DNA of 11,162 nt from CAYLZW01 sp964388085 (lineage in GTDB: Bacteria > Myxococcota > UBA727 > CAYLZW01): contig CAYLZW010000199.1 in NCBI GenBank assembly GCA_964388085.1, forward strand, positions 1 to 11,162, written 5' to 3'. Positions 1-7,219 of this stretch are shown here, in pieces (position 1 is the stretch's first letter; every line of letters begins with the position of its first letter). The translations under genes were made by a program, and so were the position numbers. The notes below the pieces were generated by a model, which searched no databases, was not told the DNA's origin, and saw only the letters and a program-made list of their open reading frames with translations.

Positions 1-1
1 C

Positions 2-2725
2 CAGGGGGACACCATCGTGCTCGGCGCCAGCGCCTGGCGCGTCGACGACGTACAGCAGGATCGCGTGCTCGTCTCGCCGGCCCCTGGCCAGCCGGGGCGC
101 CTGCCGTTCTGGCGCGGGGAGCGCGCCGGCCGTCCGCTCGAGCTCGGACGCGCGCTCGGCGCCTTCCTGCGCGAGCTCGGCGCCGAGCCCGCGGAGCGAG
201 CCGAGGCCTGGCTGCGAGAGCACACGGTCCTCGACGAGCGCGCTCGCGTCGATCTCGCGGCCTACGTCGCCGAGCAGCGCGAGGCCGGAGCGCTGCCCAC
301 CGACCGCAGCATCGTCGTCGAGCGCTTCCGCGACGAGCTCGGGGACTGGCGCATCTGCGTGCTGACCCCCTTCGGCCGTCGCCTGCACGCGCCATGGGCC
401 TTGGCGCTCGAGGCCAGGCTCGGACGCGCGCGCGGCTTCGAGACCGAGGTGCTCTATGGAGACGACGGCATCGCGCTGCAGTTGCCCGACGCCGACCGCC
501 TGCCTGGCGTCGACGAGCTCCTCCCCGATCCGGAGCTCGTGGAGGACCTGGTCATCGAGCAGCTCGGTCACTCGGCTCTGTTCGCCGCGCGCTTTCGGGA
601 GGCCGCCGCGCGCGCGCTGCTGCTCCCCCGGCGGCGCATCGGCGGGCGCTCGCCGCTGTGGCTGCAGCGCCGTCGATCGCAGCAGCTTCTCGCGGTGGCG
701 CGCCGCCACCCGCAGTTCCCCATCGTGCTCGAGACCTATCGCGAGTGCCTGCAGGATGTCTTCGACGTCCCCGCGCTCGTCGAGCTGTTGAGGAGCGTGC
801 AGCGGCGCGAGGTGACGGTGCGCGAGGTCGAGACGAGCCGGGCGTCGCCTTTCGCGCGCTCGTTGGTGTTTCAGTACGTCGCCGCCTACCTCTACGACGG
901 CGATGCGCCCCTCGCCGAGCGGAAGGCCGCGGCGCTCGGCCTCGACCGCTCGCTCTTGCGCGAGCTGCTCGGCCAGGAGGAGCTTCGGGAGCTGCTGCAG
1001 CCGGCGGCGCTCGACGAGGTCGAGGCGGAGCTCGCGAGGGTCGACCCCGAGCAGAGGGCGCGGCACAAGGACGCGCTCCACGACCTGCTGCGCCGCCTCG
1101 GCGATCTGAGCCTCTCGGAGCTGCGCCGGCGCAGCTCCCAGGATCCGGACGGCTGGCTCCGCGAGCTTCGCGCCGCACGGCGGGTGCTGCCCGTGACGCT
1201 GGCCGGGGAGGAGCGCTTCGTCGCGGTAGAGGACGGGGCCCGCTATCGCGACGCGCTCGGGATCGCGCTGCCGGGCGATGTCGATTCGATATTTTTGCAG
1301 CCGACGAACCGGCCTCTCGAGGGGTTGCTGCGGCGCTACGCGCGGACGCACGGTCCGTTCCGCACGGAGGAGGTCGCGGCGCGCTTCGGCTTGCCGCCCG
1401 CGGCGCTGCGGCCGTCGCTGGAGGCGCTCGAAGCCGAAGGCGCGCTCGTCCAGGGCGAGATCCGGCCGGGCGGCAGCGGCCGGGAGTGGTGTGACCCGGA
1501 GGTCCTGCGGCGGCTCCGTCGTCGTTCGCTCGCCCACCTGCGCAGCGAGGTCGCGCCGGTGGAGCCGGACGCGTTCGCGCGCTTCTTGCTCGGCTGGCAG
1601 GGGGTCGGGGCGCGCGGCTCGCTCGAGGACGCGCTCGAGCGGCTCGAGGGCATCCCGCTCGCCTTCTCGGACCTCGAGCGGGAGGTGCTGCCGGCGCGCG
1701 TGGAGCGCTTCGAGCCTCGCCTGCTCGACGAGCTTGGCGCGCGCGGCGCGGTCATCTGGGTGGGTCGGGGGGCGCTCACCGCGCGCGACGGCCGCGTGGC
1801 GCTGTACCTGCGGGAGCGCGCCTCGCTGCAGTGGCGCTTCGACGACGACGCCGTGGCGGCGCTGACCGGGCCGGCGGCGGAGCTCTACCGGACCATCGAC
1901 GAGCGAGGAGCGTCGTTCGTCGTTGAGCTGCAGGCCGCGCTGCGCCTGCCGAGCGACGAGCTGTTGGCGCTGCTCTGGCAGCTCGTGTGGGCGGGCCTCG
2001 TCACGAACGACACCTTTCAACCGCTGCGCGGGCTCTTGCGGAAGCCCTCCGCGCGACGGGCGCGCAGCCAGCCGTCCATCGGCGGCCGCTGGTCGTCGGT
2101 GCGGCGGGCGCTCGTCGCGAGCCACTCCGAGACCGAGCGAGCGATGGCGCAGGCTCGCGCGCTGCTCGCGCGCTACGGCGTCGTCAGTCGAGAGGCCGGC
2201 GAGGATGTGCCGGGCGGGTACGCCGCGCTCTATCCGGTGCTGCGCGAGATGGAGGAGAGCGGACACGTGCGGCGCGGCCTCTTCGTGGACGGGCTCACGG
2301 GCGCGCAGTTCGCCTACCCCGGCGCCGTCGACCGCTTGCGGGCGTCGCGCGCGAGCGACGACACGGCGCTCGTGCTCGCGGCGAGCGATCCCGCGAGCCC
2401 TTGGGGCAGCCTGTTGCCGTGGCCGCTGCGAGGCGACGCGGTCCGTCCCCGTCGGGTGGCGGGCGCTTCCGTCGTGCTCGTCGGGGGCGACCCCGTGCTC
2501 TACCTCGAGAAGGGGCAGCGCAGCCTGATCGCCTTTCGTCGAGCCGAAGAGGATCCGGCGGCGCTCGCCGCGGCCGTGCGCGCCATCAGCGCCCGGCGGG
2601 GATACCGCAGCCTGCGCGTTTTGCGCGTCGACGGCGTCGCGGCGAGCGCGAGCGCCATGGCCCCGCACCTCCTCGCGGCGGGCTTCGAGCGCGATCAGGC
2701 CGGCCTCGTCTTATCTCGACGATGA
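2..2725 (+). CDS. lhr: Lhr-type large DNA helicase, C-terminal portion (5' partial)
   Basis: The frame is open from base 2 to the TGA at 2723-2725, giving 907 residues without a start, so the gene begins upstream. Lhr proteins are usually about 1,400-1,550 residues; the two RecA-like ATPase domains are therefore outside the window. Visible residues 7-45 (LGASAWRVDD, then PAPGQPGRLPFWRGE) and about 99-140 (VVERFRDELGDW, FGRRLHAPWAL) belong to the beta-barrel domain of the Lhr core. From about 204 (RRSQQLLAVARRHPQFPIVL, then ETYRECLQDVFD) the protein enters the long C-terminal region of winged-helix repeats, ending with typical Lhr blocks (LLWQLVWAGLVTNDTF; PGGYAALYPVLREMEESG; LAASDPASPWGSLLPWP). 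Lhr is a 3'-5' ATP-dependent DNA translocase linked to DNA repair, and its C-terminal region resembles AlkZ-type glycosylases (family knowledge). No frameshift is visible. The family call is very secure; helicase motifs cannot be checked here. Confidence 0.95.
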   Translation, partial: QGDTIVLGASAWRVDDVQQDRVLVSPAPGQPGRLPFWRGERAGRPLELGRALGAFLRELGAEPAERAEAWLREHTVLDERARVDLAAYVAEQREAGALPTDRSIVVERFRDELGDWRICVLTPFGRRLHAPWALALEARLGRARGFETEVLYGDDGIALQLPDADRLPGVDELLPDPELVEDLVIEQLGHSALFAARFREAAARALLLPRRRIGGRSPLWLQRRRSQQLLAVARRHPQFPIVLETYRECLQDVFDVPALVELLRSVQRREVTVREVETSRASPFARSLVFQYVAAYLYDGDAPLAERKAAALGLDRSLLRELLGQEELRELLQPAALDEVEAELARVDPEQRARHKDALHDLLRRLGDLSLSELRRRSSQDPDGWLRELRAARRVLPVTLAGEERFVAVEDGARYRDALGIALPGDVDSIFLQPTNRPLEGLLRRYARTHGPFRTEEVAARFGLPPAALRPSLEALEAEGALVQGEIRPGGSGREWCDPEVLRRLRRRSLAHLRSEVAPVEPDAFARFLLGWQGVGARGSLEDALERLEGIPLAFSDLEREVLPARVERFEPRLLDELGARGAVIWVGRGALTARDGRVALYLRERASLQWRFDDDAVAALTGPAAELYRTIDERGASFVVELQAALRLPSDELLALLWQLVWAGLVTNDTFQPLRGLLRKPSARRARSQPSIGGRWSSVRRALVASHSETERAMAQARALLARYGVVSREAGEDVPGGYAALYPVLREMEESGHVRRGLFVDGLTGAQFAYPGAVDRLRASRASDDTALVLAASDPASPWGSLLPWPLRGDAVRPRRVAGASVVLVGGDPVLYLEKGQRSLIAFRRAEEDPAALAAAVRAISARRGYRSLRVLRVDGVAASASAMAPHLLAAGFERDQAGLVLSRR

Positions 2726-2759
2726 AGCAAGCGTCGAAACGAGCCACTTCGTCGCCGGC

Positions 2760-3428
2760 TCAGCGCGCTACGCCGATGCGGTGCCGGTAGGCGAGCTCGC
2801 CACCGAACCAGCCGCCCGCGGCCAGGAGCCCCGCGGTGACGATGCTGAGGATGAGCCCGGCCGGCACGATGCCGTCCACGCGGTCGCCGAGGCGTACCAA
2901 CAGATTCACGACGACGAGCGCGACGGCGGCGCCGTTGGCGAGCAGGTGCCACCAGGCGACGCGCCGCTTGCGGACCGCCTTCAGACCGACGAAGTCGACG
3001 GCGCCGACGAGCGCGGCCAGCACGCCGGTGGCGAGGCCCGCGCACAGCAGCACGAACGCGGCCCGCGCCCAGAAGGGATCCCGCCCGATGGCGAAGACGA
3101 TGTCGGCGACGGGCAGCGCCACGAGGAACGCGATGGGGAAGGGGACGAGCATCGGGTGGATCGGGTGCCCCGCGATGGCCGCCCGGCTCGGGGTGGCCTC
3201 CGGCTCGCCGGCGCGCTCTCGTTCCCCCACGCTCAGGCGCTCCTCGACGGAGCCGTCGGGCCGATGAATGAAGACGTCGCCCGCGCCTCGTCGCGTGACG
3301 CGCTGCTGGGCGTCGGTCAATGCGGCCTCACGCGAGGCAAAGAGATGGCTCTCGCCGTCGTCGTTCATGCGCGCGATCCACTGGCCGTCGTTGCTCGGGG
3401 TCACGTGATAGACATTGCGCTCCGCCAT
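2760..3428 (-). CDS. DUF2188-DUF2231 fusion membrane protein
   Basis: This encodes 222 residues with two parts. Residues 4-65 resemble DUF2188 (VYHVTPSNDGQWIARM, ASREAAL, DVFIHRPDGSVEER), a small soluble domain of unknown function. After a charged linker (66-83), residues 84-215 resemble DUF2231, starting with the family signature GHPIHPMLVPFPIAF at 88-101. They contain four likely membrane helices at about 93-113, 121-144, 160-179 and 187-207. I chose the ATG at 3428 because GGAGAGG lies 5 bases upstream; a GTG at 3434 would add only two residues and overlap that site. The gene is last in a run with the alpha/beta hydrolase and a small ORF, and its start is 2 bases after the small ORF stop, which suggests translational coupling. 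It faces lhr tail to tail, 34 bases away. Function is unknown; a soluble sensor-like domain on a membrane anchor is only inference. Confidence 0.88.
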   Translation of the reverse strand: MAERNVYHVTPSNDGQWIARMNDDGESHLFASREAALTDAQQRVTRRGAGDVFIHRPDGSVEERLSVGERERAGEPEATPSRAAIAGHPIHPMLVPFPIAFLVALPVADIVFAIGRDPFWARAAFVLLCAGLATGVLAALVGAVDFVGLKAVRKRRVAWWHLLANGAAVALVVVNLLVRLGDRVDGIVPAGLILSIVTAGLLAAGGWFGGELAYRHRIGVAR

Positions 3429-3430
3429 GA

Positions 3431-3562
3431 TCACCTCTCCGCCGGCGCGCGGATCTCGCGCCGCCGGCTGTGCGTTGTCGTGAGCTCGGAGGTAGGGCCG
3501 CGAAGGAGCCGCCGGAGCGCCAGGTCGGTCGCCACCGTCACTCTGAAGATCACCACAGCCAT
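3431..3562 (-). CDS. Possible 43-residue small protein
   Basis: An ATG at 3562 opens 43 codons ending in TGA at 3433-3431. GGGAGG lies 4 bases upstream of the ATG. The ORF fills the space between the hydrolase stop (13 bases before its start) and the DUF2188-DUF2231 ATG (2 bases after its stop), which is operon-like spacing. Only about 5 of 42 non-start codons end in A or T, as in the neighbouring genes. The product has a hydrophobic start (MAVVIFRVTVATDLALRRLL) followed by a basic, Arg-rich tail. It could be a small membrane-associated peptide, or a leader whose translation opens the next gene. I recognise no family. High GC makes chance ORFs of this size common, so confidence is moderate. 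Confidence 0.4.
   Translation of the reverse strand: MAVVIFRVTVATDLALRRLLRGPTSELTTTHSRRREIRAPAER
3441..3468 (-). promoter_or_regulatory. Strong stem-loop next to the ribosome site of the DUF2188-DUF2231 gene
   Basis: Two arms, GCCGGC+GCGCG (3441-3451) and CGCGC+GCCGGC (3457-3461 and 3463-3468), form 11 base pairs with one bulged base (3462) around a 5-base loop (GATCT). On the minus strand the structure ends directly at GGAGAGG, the Shine-Dalgarno of the downstream gene, and it lies inside the last codons of the 43-residue ORF. No U-tract follows, so it is not a classical terminator. It could tune translation of the downstream gene or be disrupted by ribosomes on the small ORF. Confidence 0.4.
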
Positions 3563-3575
3563 GCAGCCTCCCGCG

Positions 3576-4181
3576 TCAGCGCATGAGCGAGCCCATCAGC
3601 CATTCATAGGCGGCGTCGTAGACCTGCTCGTGCACCTCATCGAGATCGTGTCCGGCTCCCGGAAACAGCAACAGGCGCTTTGGCTCGTTGGCGCGCTCGT
3701 GCACGTGCGTGGAGCAGCGCGGCGGCAGCACCTCGTCCTCGAGGCCGTGGACGAGCAGCAGCGCGCAGCGGGGGCCGAGCGACGCGGCGCCCTCCGCGCC
3801 ATGGCTCTGGGTCGCGAGCGCGATGACGGCGCGAGCGCTCTCGAGGCCGTCGGCGGCACGGATGACGACGGCGCCGCCGAAGGAGTGACCGACGAGGCCG
3901 AGGCGGTGTACGCCGCGCTCGGCGAGGAAGCCGACGCCTGCCATGACGTCTCGGACGCTCTCCTCGAGGCTCGTGCTGTGCCGGAAGCGAACGCGCAGGG
4001 CGCTGACGCCCTCGGTGGAGAGGTCCTCGCACAGACGCGGATAGAGCTCGCGCGCGGGGGTGTCGAAGCCACCGCCGACGCCGCCGACGAGGATCACGCC
4101 CGCCGTCGCGTCGGCGGCGTCGTAGAGCCGACAGTGGACGTCGCCACCCGCTCGCTTCAGGAACACCTCGTCGTACGGCAT
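3576..4181 (-). CDS. Alpha/beta hydrolase (dienelactone hydrolase-like)
   Basis: This encodes 201 residues with an alpha/beta-hydrolase fold of the short dienelactone hydrolase/acyl-peptidase-like type. The predicted triad is visible: nucleophile Ser100 in the elbow GHSFGG (98-103), acid Asp149 in LLLVHGLEDEVLPP, and His178 in FPGAGHDLDE. An oxyanion-side glycine-rich strand, ILVGGVGGGFD, sits at 30-40. There is no signal peptide or membrane helix, so it should be a cytoplasmic esterase, lipase or peptidase-like enzyme; the substrate cannot be told from sequence. The start is supported by GAGGAG 5 bases before the ATG. It is followed after 13 bases by a possible small ORF and then the DUF2188-DUF2231 gene, and preceded by the DUF72 gene 203 bases upstream on the same strand, so it may head its own transcript. 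Confidence 0.9.
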   Translation of the reverse strand: MPYDEVFLKRAGGDVHCRLYDAADATAGVILVGGVGGGFDTPARELYPRLCEDLSTEGVSALRVRFRHSTSLEESVRDVMAGVGFLAERGVHRLGLVGHSFGGAVVIRAADGLESARAVIALATQSHGAEGAASLGPRCALLLVHGLEDEVLPPRCSTHVHERANEPKRLLLFPGAGHDLDEVHEQVYDAAYEWLMGSLMR

Positions 4182-4349
4182 GCCGCTCCTCGCGTGGGTC
4201 GCGCCGCCGTGTCGGCGGTGACTCTGTGCCTCCCCGTCGGGAAGCAGGACGCGTACCAGGGCGGGTGCGCAGCCCCGGCGGCTGCTGTCGCTGCGGCGCT
4301 GTCAGCGGTGCGTGCGCGCCACATGCGCCTTTGCACGCGGCGCGTTCGC

Positions 4350-4381
4350 CACGGGCCCTGACGCTCGCGCAGGAGCCCGTG
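4350..4381 (-). terminator. Stem-loop just after the DUF72 stop (no U-tract)
   Basis: Arms CACGGGC+CCTG (4350-4360) and CAGG+GCCCGTG (4370-4373 and 4375-4381) pair over 11 base pairs with one bulged A (4374) and a 9-base loop. On the minus strand the stem begins 3 bases after the DUF72 TGA. No T-run follows, so it may be a U-less terminator or a 3'-end stabilising hairpin. The 203-base gap to the hydrolase gene holds no other ORF I would support; a weaker 6-bp hairpin lies closer to the hydrolase start. Confidence 0.4.
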
Positions 4382-4384
4382 ATC

Positions 4385-5287
4385 TCATGGATGCGCCGCG
4401 CTCGGAAACAGATCGTGACCTCTCGCGTTCAGCGCGCCCGCGAGCCGGATCGCGTCGAAGGGCGCGTGCACCTTGGCGTCGTTGTCGAAGTACACGTAGA
4501 CGTCACGGCCCTCGCGTCGCGAGCTGCCGGGGCTGCCCCAACAGCGCGCGCGCGGGCAGCCTCCTCGCTGCCAGACCCGCACCCGCCGGGCCCACTCGTG
4601 CAGCTCTTCCTCGCGGTAACCGCTCGTGTAGAGCTCCGAGGCGCCGTGGAGGCGTACGTAGACGAAGTCGGCCGTGACGTCCTCCGCGTAGGGCCAGTGC
4701 CCGGCGGCGTCGGAGGCGACCAGCGCGACCTCGTGCGCGCGCAGCAGGTCGATGAGCTCCGGGCCCGCGAACGAAGGGTTTCGCACCTCGAGCGCGTGCC
4801 GGAAGCGGCGGTGCTCTTCGACGCGCAGCCAGGTGCGCCCGGCGACGCGCTGATCGTGACCACGCGCGACGTCGAGCGCGTGCTCGCTGTCCTTCGGTAA
4901 CGCGCGCAGGAAGGCGACGAGCTTCTCGCGCGCGTAGCGCATGCGCGGCGGCAGCTGCCACAGGAACGGGCCCGTCTTCTCCTCGAGGAGCAGGACGCCC
5001 TGCGCGAAGAAGTTCGCGAGCGCCGGCTCGACGTCGTTCAGCTGCTTCATGTGCGTGATGAAGCGAGATCCCTTGATGGCGAAGACGAAGCCGGGCGGCG
5101 TCACCGCGTACCACTCGGCGAACGACGACGGGCTCTGCAGGGAGTAGTGCGTGCCGTTGATCTCGATGGTGCTGAGCTGCTGGGACGCGAAGCGCAGCTC
5201 GTCGCGCTGTGGCAGGTCGGACGGATAGAAGACGCCACGCCAGCCGGCGTAACGCCAGCCCGAGATGCCGATACGGATCTCTGCCAT
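4385..5287 (-). CDS. DUF72 (YecE-like) TIM-barrel protein
   Basis: This encodes 300 residues matching the DUF72 family along its whole length. The signatures in order are IRIGISGWRYAGWRGVFYP at 4-22, STIEINGTHYSL, TPPGFVFAIKGSRFITHMK, GPFLWQLPPRM, ALEVRNPSF, DFVYVRLHG and VYVYFDNDAKVHAP near the C-terminus. Family members fold as TIM barrels and have been compared with endonuclease IV-like enzymes, but no activity is firmly established. The protein is soluble, with no signal peptide. The ATG at 5287 is chosen because the family conserves almost nothing before IRIG; the upstream ribosome site is weak (only GGCGCTCGGG). The gene diverges from the SDR gene across 70 bases and is followed by a strong stem-loop. 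A linker of about 20 residues near 240-260 (Gly/Arg-rich, two Cys) precedes the FDND motif. Confidence 0.93.
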   Translation of the reverse strand: MAEIRIGISGWRYAGWRGVFYPSDLPQRDELRFASQQLSTIEINGTHYSLQSPSSFAEWYAVTPPGFVFAIKGSRFITHMKQLNDVEPALANFFAQGVLLLEEKTGPFLWQLPPRMRYAREKLVAFLRALPKDSEHALDVARGHDQRVAGRTWLRVEEHRRFRHALEVRNPSFAGPELIDLLRAHEVALVASDAAGHWPYAEDVTADFVYVRLHGASELYTSGYREEELHEWARRVRVWQRGGCPRARCWGSPGSSRREGRDVYVYFDNDAKVHAPFDAIRLAGALNARGHDLFPSAAHP

Positions 5288-5357
5288 CCCGAGCGCCGTT
5301 GCGAGCGACGTGCCCGCCGAGCGCGAGAGCGCAGTACGCTCCGCCGCGGAGGACGCC

Positions 5358-6227
5358 ATGGGATATCGCTCGGTCTTTCGCCAAGGGCTCTTCGACGAAC
5401 GGATCGTCATCGTCACCGGCGGCGGCAGCGGCATCGGTCGCTGCACGGCGCACGAGCTCGCGTCGCTCGGCGCGAAGGTCGCGCTCATCGGCCGCAAGCC
5501 CGACAAGCTCGAGCGCGTGCGCGCCGAGATCGAGGAGGACGGCGGCGAGGCGGCGACGTTCCCCCTCGACATCCGCGTCGAGGACGACGTCGCGCGGACC
5601 ATCACGTCCGTGCTCGAGCGCTTCGGCAGGATTGACGGCCTCGTGAACAACGCCGGCGGGCAGTTCCCCGCGCCGCTCGTCGCCATCAACCAGAAGGGCT
5701 GGGAGGCGGTGGTGCGCACGAACCTGACGGGTGGCTTTCTCGTCTCGCGCGAGTGCTTCTCGCAGTGGATGGCCGACCACGGCGGCGCCATCGTGAACAT
5801 CGTCGCCGACATGTGGAACGGCATGCCCGGCATGGGGCACTCGGGCGCCGCGCGCGCCGGCATGATCAACTTCACGGAGACGGCGGCCCTCGAGTGGGCG
5901 ATCTCGAACGTGCGCGTGAACGCCGTGGCGCCTGGCTGGATCGCGTCGAGCGGCCTCGACACCTACGACGAAGGCATGAAGGACACCATTCGCAAGATGA
6001 AGGACATGGTGCCCTTGCAGCGGGTCGGCACCGAGGCGGAGGTGTCGTCGGCCATCGTGTTCTTGCTGAGCGAAGCGGCCGCGTTCATCTCGGGGACGAC
6101 GCTGCGCGTGGACGGCGCCGCGCCGAACTACAAGCGCATCTGGGACCTTCCCGCGCATGCGCCCGCGCCCACGTACGACGGCTTTCATCGAGGCGTGCGG
6201 CCCGCCGTCCTCGAGCAGGGCGAGTAG
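5358..6227 (+). CDS. SDR-family oxidoreductase, PECR/2,4-dienoyl-CoA reductase-like
   Basis: This encodes 289 residues with a Rossmann fold of the classical short-chain dehydrogenase type. The nucleotide-binding motif TGGGSGIG is at 20-27. A basic residue in ALIGRKPDK at 42-50 suggests NADP(H) preference. NNAG is at 97-100, Asn122 is in RTNLTGGF, and VNAVAPGWI follows at 187-195. The usual Ser-Tyr-Lys set is absent: the strand reads IVNIVADMWNG and the helix HSGAARAG (161-168), a pattern I recall from peroxisomal trans-2-enoyl-CoA reductases. A role in acyl-CoA or other lipid-like reductions is therefore likely, but the substrate is open. The ATG at 5358 is chosen over 5265 because GGAGGA precedes it by 4 bases and homology begins at GYRSVFR. 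The C-terminal 30 residues extend past the core. Confidence 0.92.
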   Translation: MGYRSVFRQGLFDERIVIVTGGGSGIGRCTAHELASLGAKVALIGRKPDKLERVRAEIEEDGGEAATFPLDIRVEDDVARTITSVLERFGRIDGLVNNAGGQFPAPLVAINQKGWEAVVRTNLTGGFLVSRECFSQWMADHGGAIVNIVADMWNGMPGMGHSGAARAGMINFTETAALEWAISNVRVNAVAPGWIASSGLDTYDEGMKDTIRKMKDMVPLQRVGTEAEVSSAIVFLLSEAAAFISGTTLRVDGAAPNYKRIWDLPAHAPAPTYDGFHRGVRPAVLEQGE

Positions 6228-6230
6228 GCG

Positions 6231-6608
6231 TCAGCGCGGCGCGTCGTGCAGGTGTCGCTCGTCCCAGTAGCGCCGCCAGGCCGCGGGCGGCAGGGTGACG
6301 AAGCGCGGCAGCACGGCGAACATCGCGATGAGCAGCCCGGTGACGACGAGGTTCTGGTACGCGGGCGGTCCCGGGCGCTGCTGGGCCGCGAAGTAGCCGA
6401 CCCCGCACAGCACCGCGGCCACCGGCAAGGAGGCGAGGTGCGCGCGCTTGGTCGGCGTCCACGTCGAGAGCGCGGCGAACGCGAGCACGGCAGCGCTCGC
6501 CGCGAAGCTGAGCGGCCAGAGCAGCCACTCCTCCTCGCGATATCCGAAGATGAACGGGCTCATGGCCAGCCAGACGGCCAGCACCATCTCGATCACACGC
6601 GGCCACAT
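6231..6608 (-). CDS. SPW-repeat-like membrane protein
   Basis: This encodes 125 residues with four likely membrane helices at about 5-22, 31-49, 59-76 and 85-103. The N-terminus MWPRVIEMVLAVWLAMSPFI fits the SPW repeat family (WL..SPF signature), small integral membrane proteins of unknown function. Its ATG overlaps the stop of the upstream VKOR-family gene by one base (TGATG), so the two are translationally coupled and probably work together in the inner membrane. The C-terminus is polar (RRYWDERHLHDAPR). The stop lies only 3 bases from the convergent stop of the SDR gene, leaving no room for a separate terminator. A larger reading of the same frame from 7151 is rejected because it overlaps the VKOR gene out of frame. 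Confidence 0.82.
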   Translation of the reverse strand: MWPRVIEMVLAVWLAMSPFIFGYREEEWLLWPLSFAASAAVLAFAALSTWTPTKRAHLASLPVAAVLCGVGYFAAQQRPGPPAYQNLVVTGLLIAMFAVLPRFVTLPPAAWRRYWDERHLHDAPR

Positions 6609-7219
6609 CAGCGCCCCCCGAGAGCTGCGCGGGCCGCGACGTCGGTCGGCACGCCGCGGAACGCAGCCCAGAAGTGACGGGCACCGCCGCGCCGCCACAC
6701 ACGCCAGAGATAGTGGAGCGTCGCCCAGACCTCGTCGTACGCGAGCACGATCAGCGAGACGCTGATGACCGCGGTGACGAGGCACAAGAAGCACCACGCG
6801 CCGACCGCGAAGCCCTGCATACCGACCAGCACGACGCTGACGACGCCGAGCGGGATGACGTCGAAGCCGAAGATGAGCACGAGCCAGGGCCTGTACTGCC
6901 AGCGGCGGGTCGAGCCCGCGAGGCCGAAGACGAGGTCGCCGAGGTAGGCGATGGCCCCGAGGGCCGCGTCGGGGATGCCGAACCAACGTCCCAAGGTGTG
7001 CGAGACGTCCGACCCCATGACGATGACGCTGCCTCGCCCGAACGCGGGATCCCACACCAGGTCGAGCAGCCGCCATTGGTACAGCGCCAGGTACGTCGAG
7101 ATCAGGAAGCCGACACCGGCGAGCAGGCAGACGGGCACGCGCTGCGCCCAAGACGACGGGTTCCTCGTGAACGGCGGCGCGGGGACGTCGAGGTCGGGCC
7201 AGTACGACGGTCTCAGCAT
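6608..7219 (-). CDS. VKOR-family membrane protein lacking the loop cysteine pair
   Basis: This encodes 203 residues with four or five membrane helices (about 27-48, 84-101, 110-133, 139-161). It resembles bacterial vitamin K epoxide reductase homologues, which use a membrane CXXC and a periplasmic-loop Cys pair to reoxidise thiol oxidases. The CXXC is present as WCFLC (Cys143, Cys146). The loop between the first two helices reads WDPAFGRGSVIVMGSDVSH and contains no cysteine, although the flanking fold signature GIPDAALGAIAYL is kept. The normal relay of electrons from a DsbA-like partner cannot work unchanged, so the role may differ. The ATG at 7219 follows GAGGAGG by 10 bases. It is the first gene of a coupled pair with the SPW-like protein and diverges from the alkB-like gene across 127 bases. 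Confidence 0.85.
   Translation of the reverse strand: MLRPSYWPDLDVPAPPFTRNPSSWAQRVPVCLLAGVGFLISTYLALYQWRLLDLVWDPAFGRGSVIVMGSDVSHTLGRWFGIPDAALGAIAYLGDLVFGLAGSTRRWQYRPWLVLIFGFDVIPLGVVSVVLVGMQGFAVGAWCFLCLVTAVISVSLIVLAYDEVWATLHYLWRVWRRGGARHFWAAFRGVPTDVAARAALGGR

Noticed and set aside
2781..4361. A 526-residue open frame on the plus strand
   Set aside because: It runs antisense through the DUF2188-DUF2231 gene and the hydrolase, both of which have clear family motifs and ribosome sites. Long antisense frames are normal in such GC-rich DNA.
5299..5340. A promoter for the SDR gene (TTGCGA to TACGCT)
   Set aside because: The spacing is about 30 bases, far from the usual 16-18.
5265..5357. An upstream in-frame start extending the SDR by 31 residues
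   Set aside because: The added residues show no family similarity, would overlap the divergent DUF72 start, and lack a ribosome site; GGAGGA stands before the ATG at 5358.
4503..6188. A 561-residue open frame on the minus strand
   Set aside because: It covers the SDR gene in antisense and the DUF72 gene out of frame, and its product is low-complexity Arg/Ala/Gly-rich.
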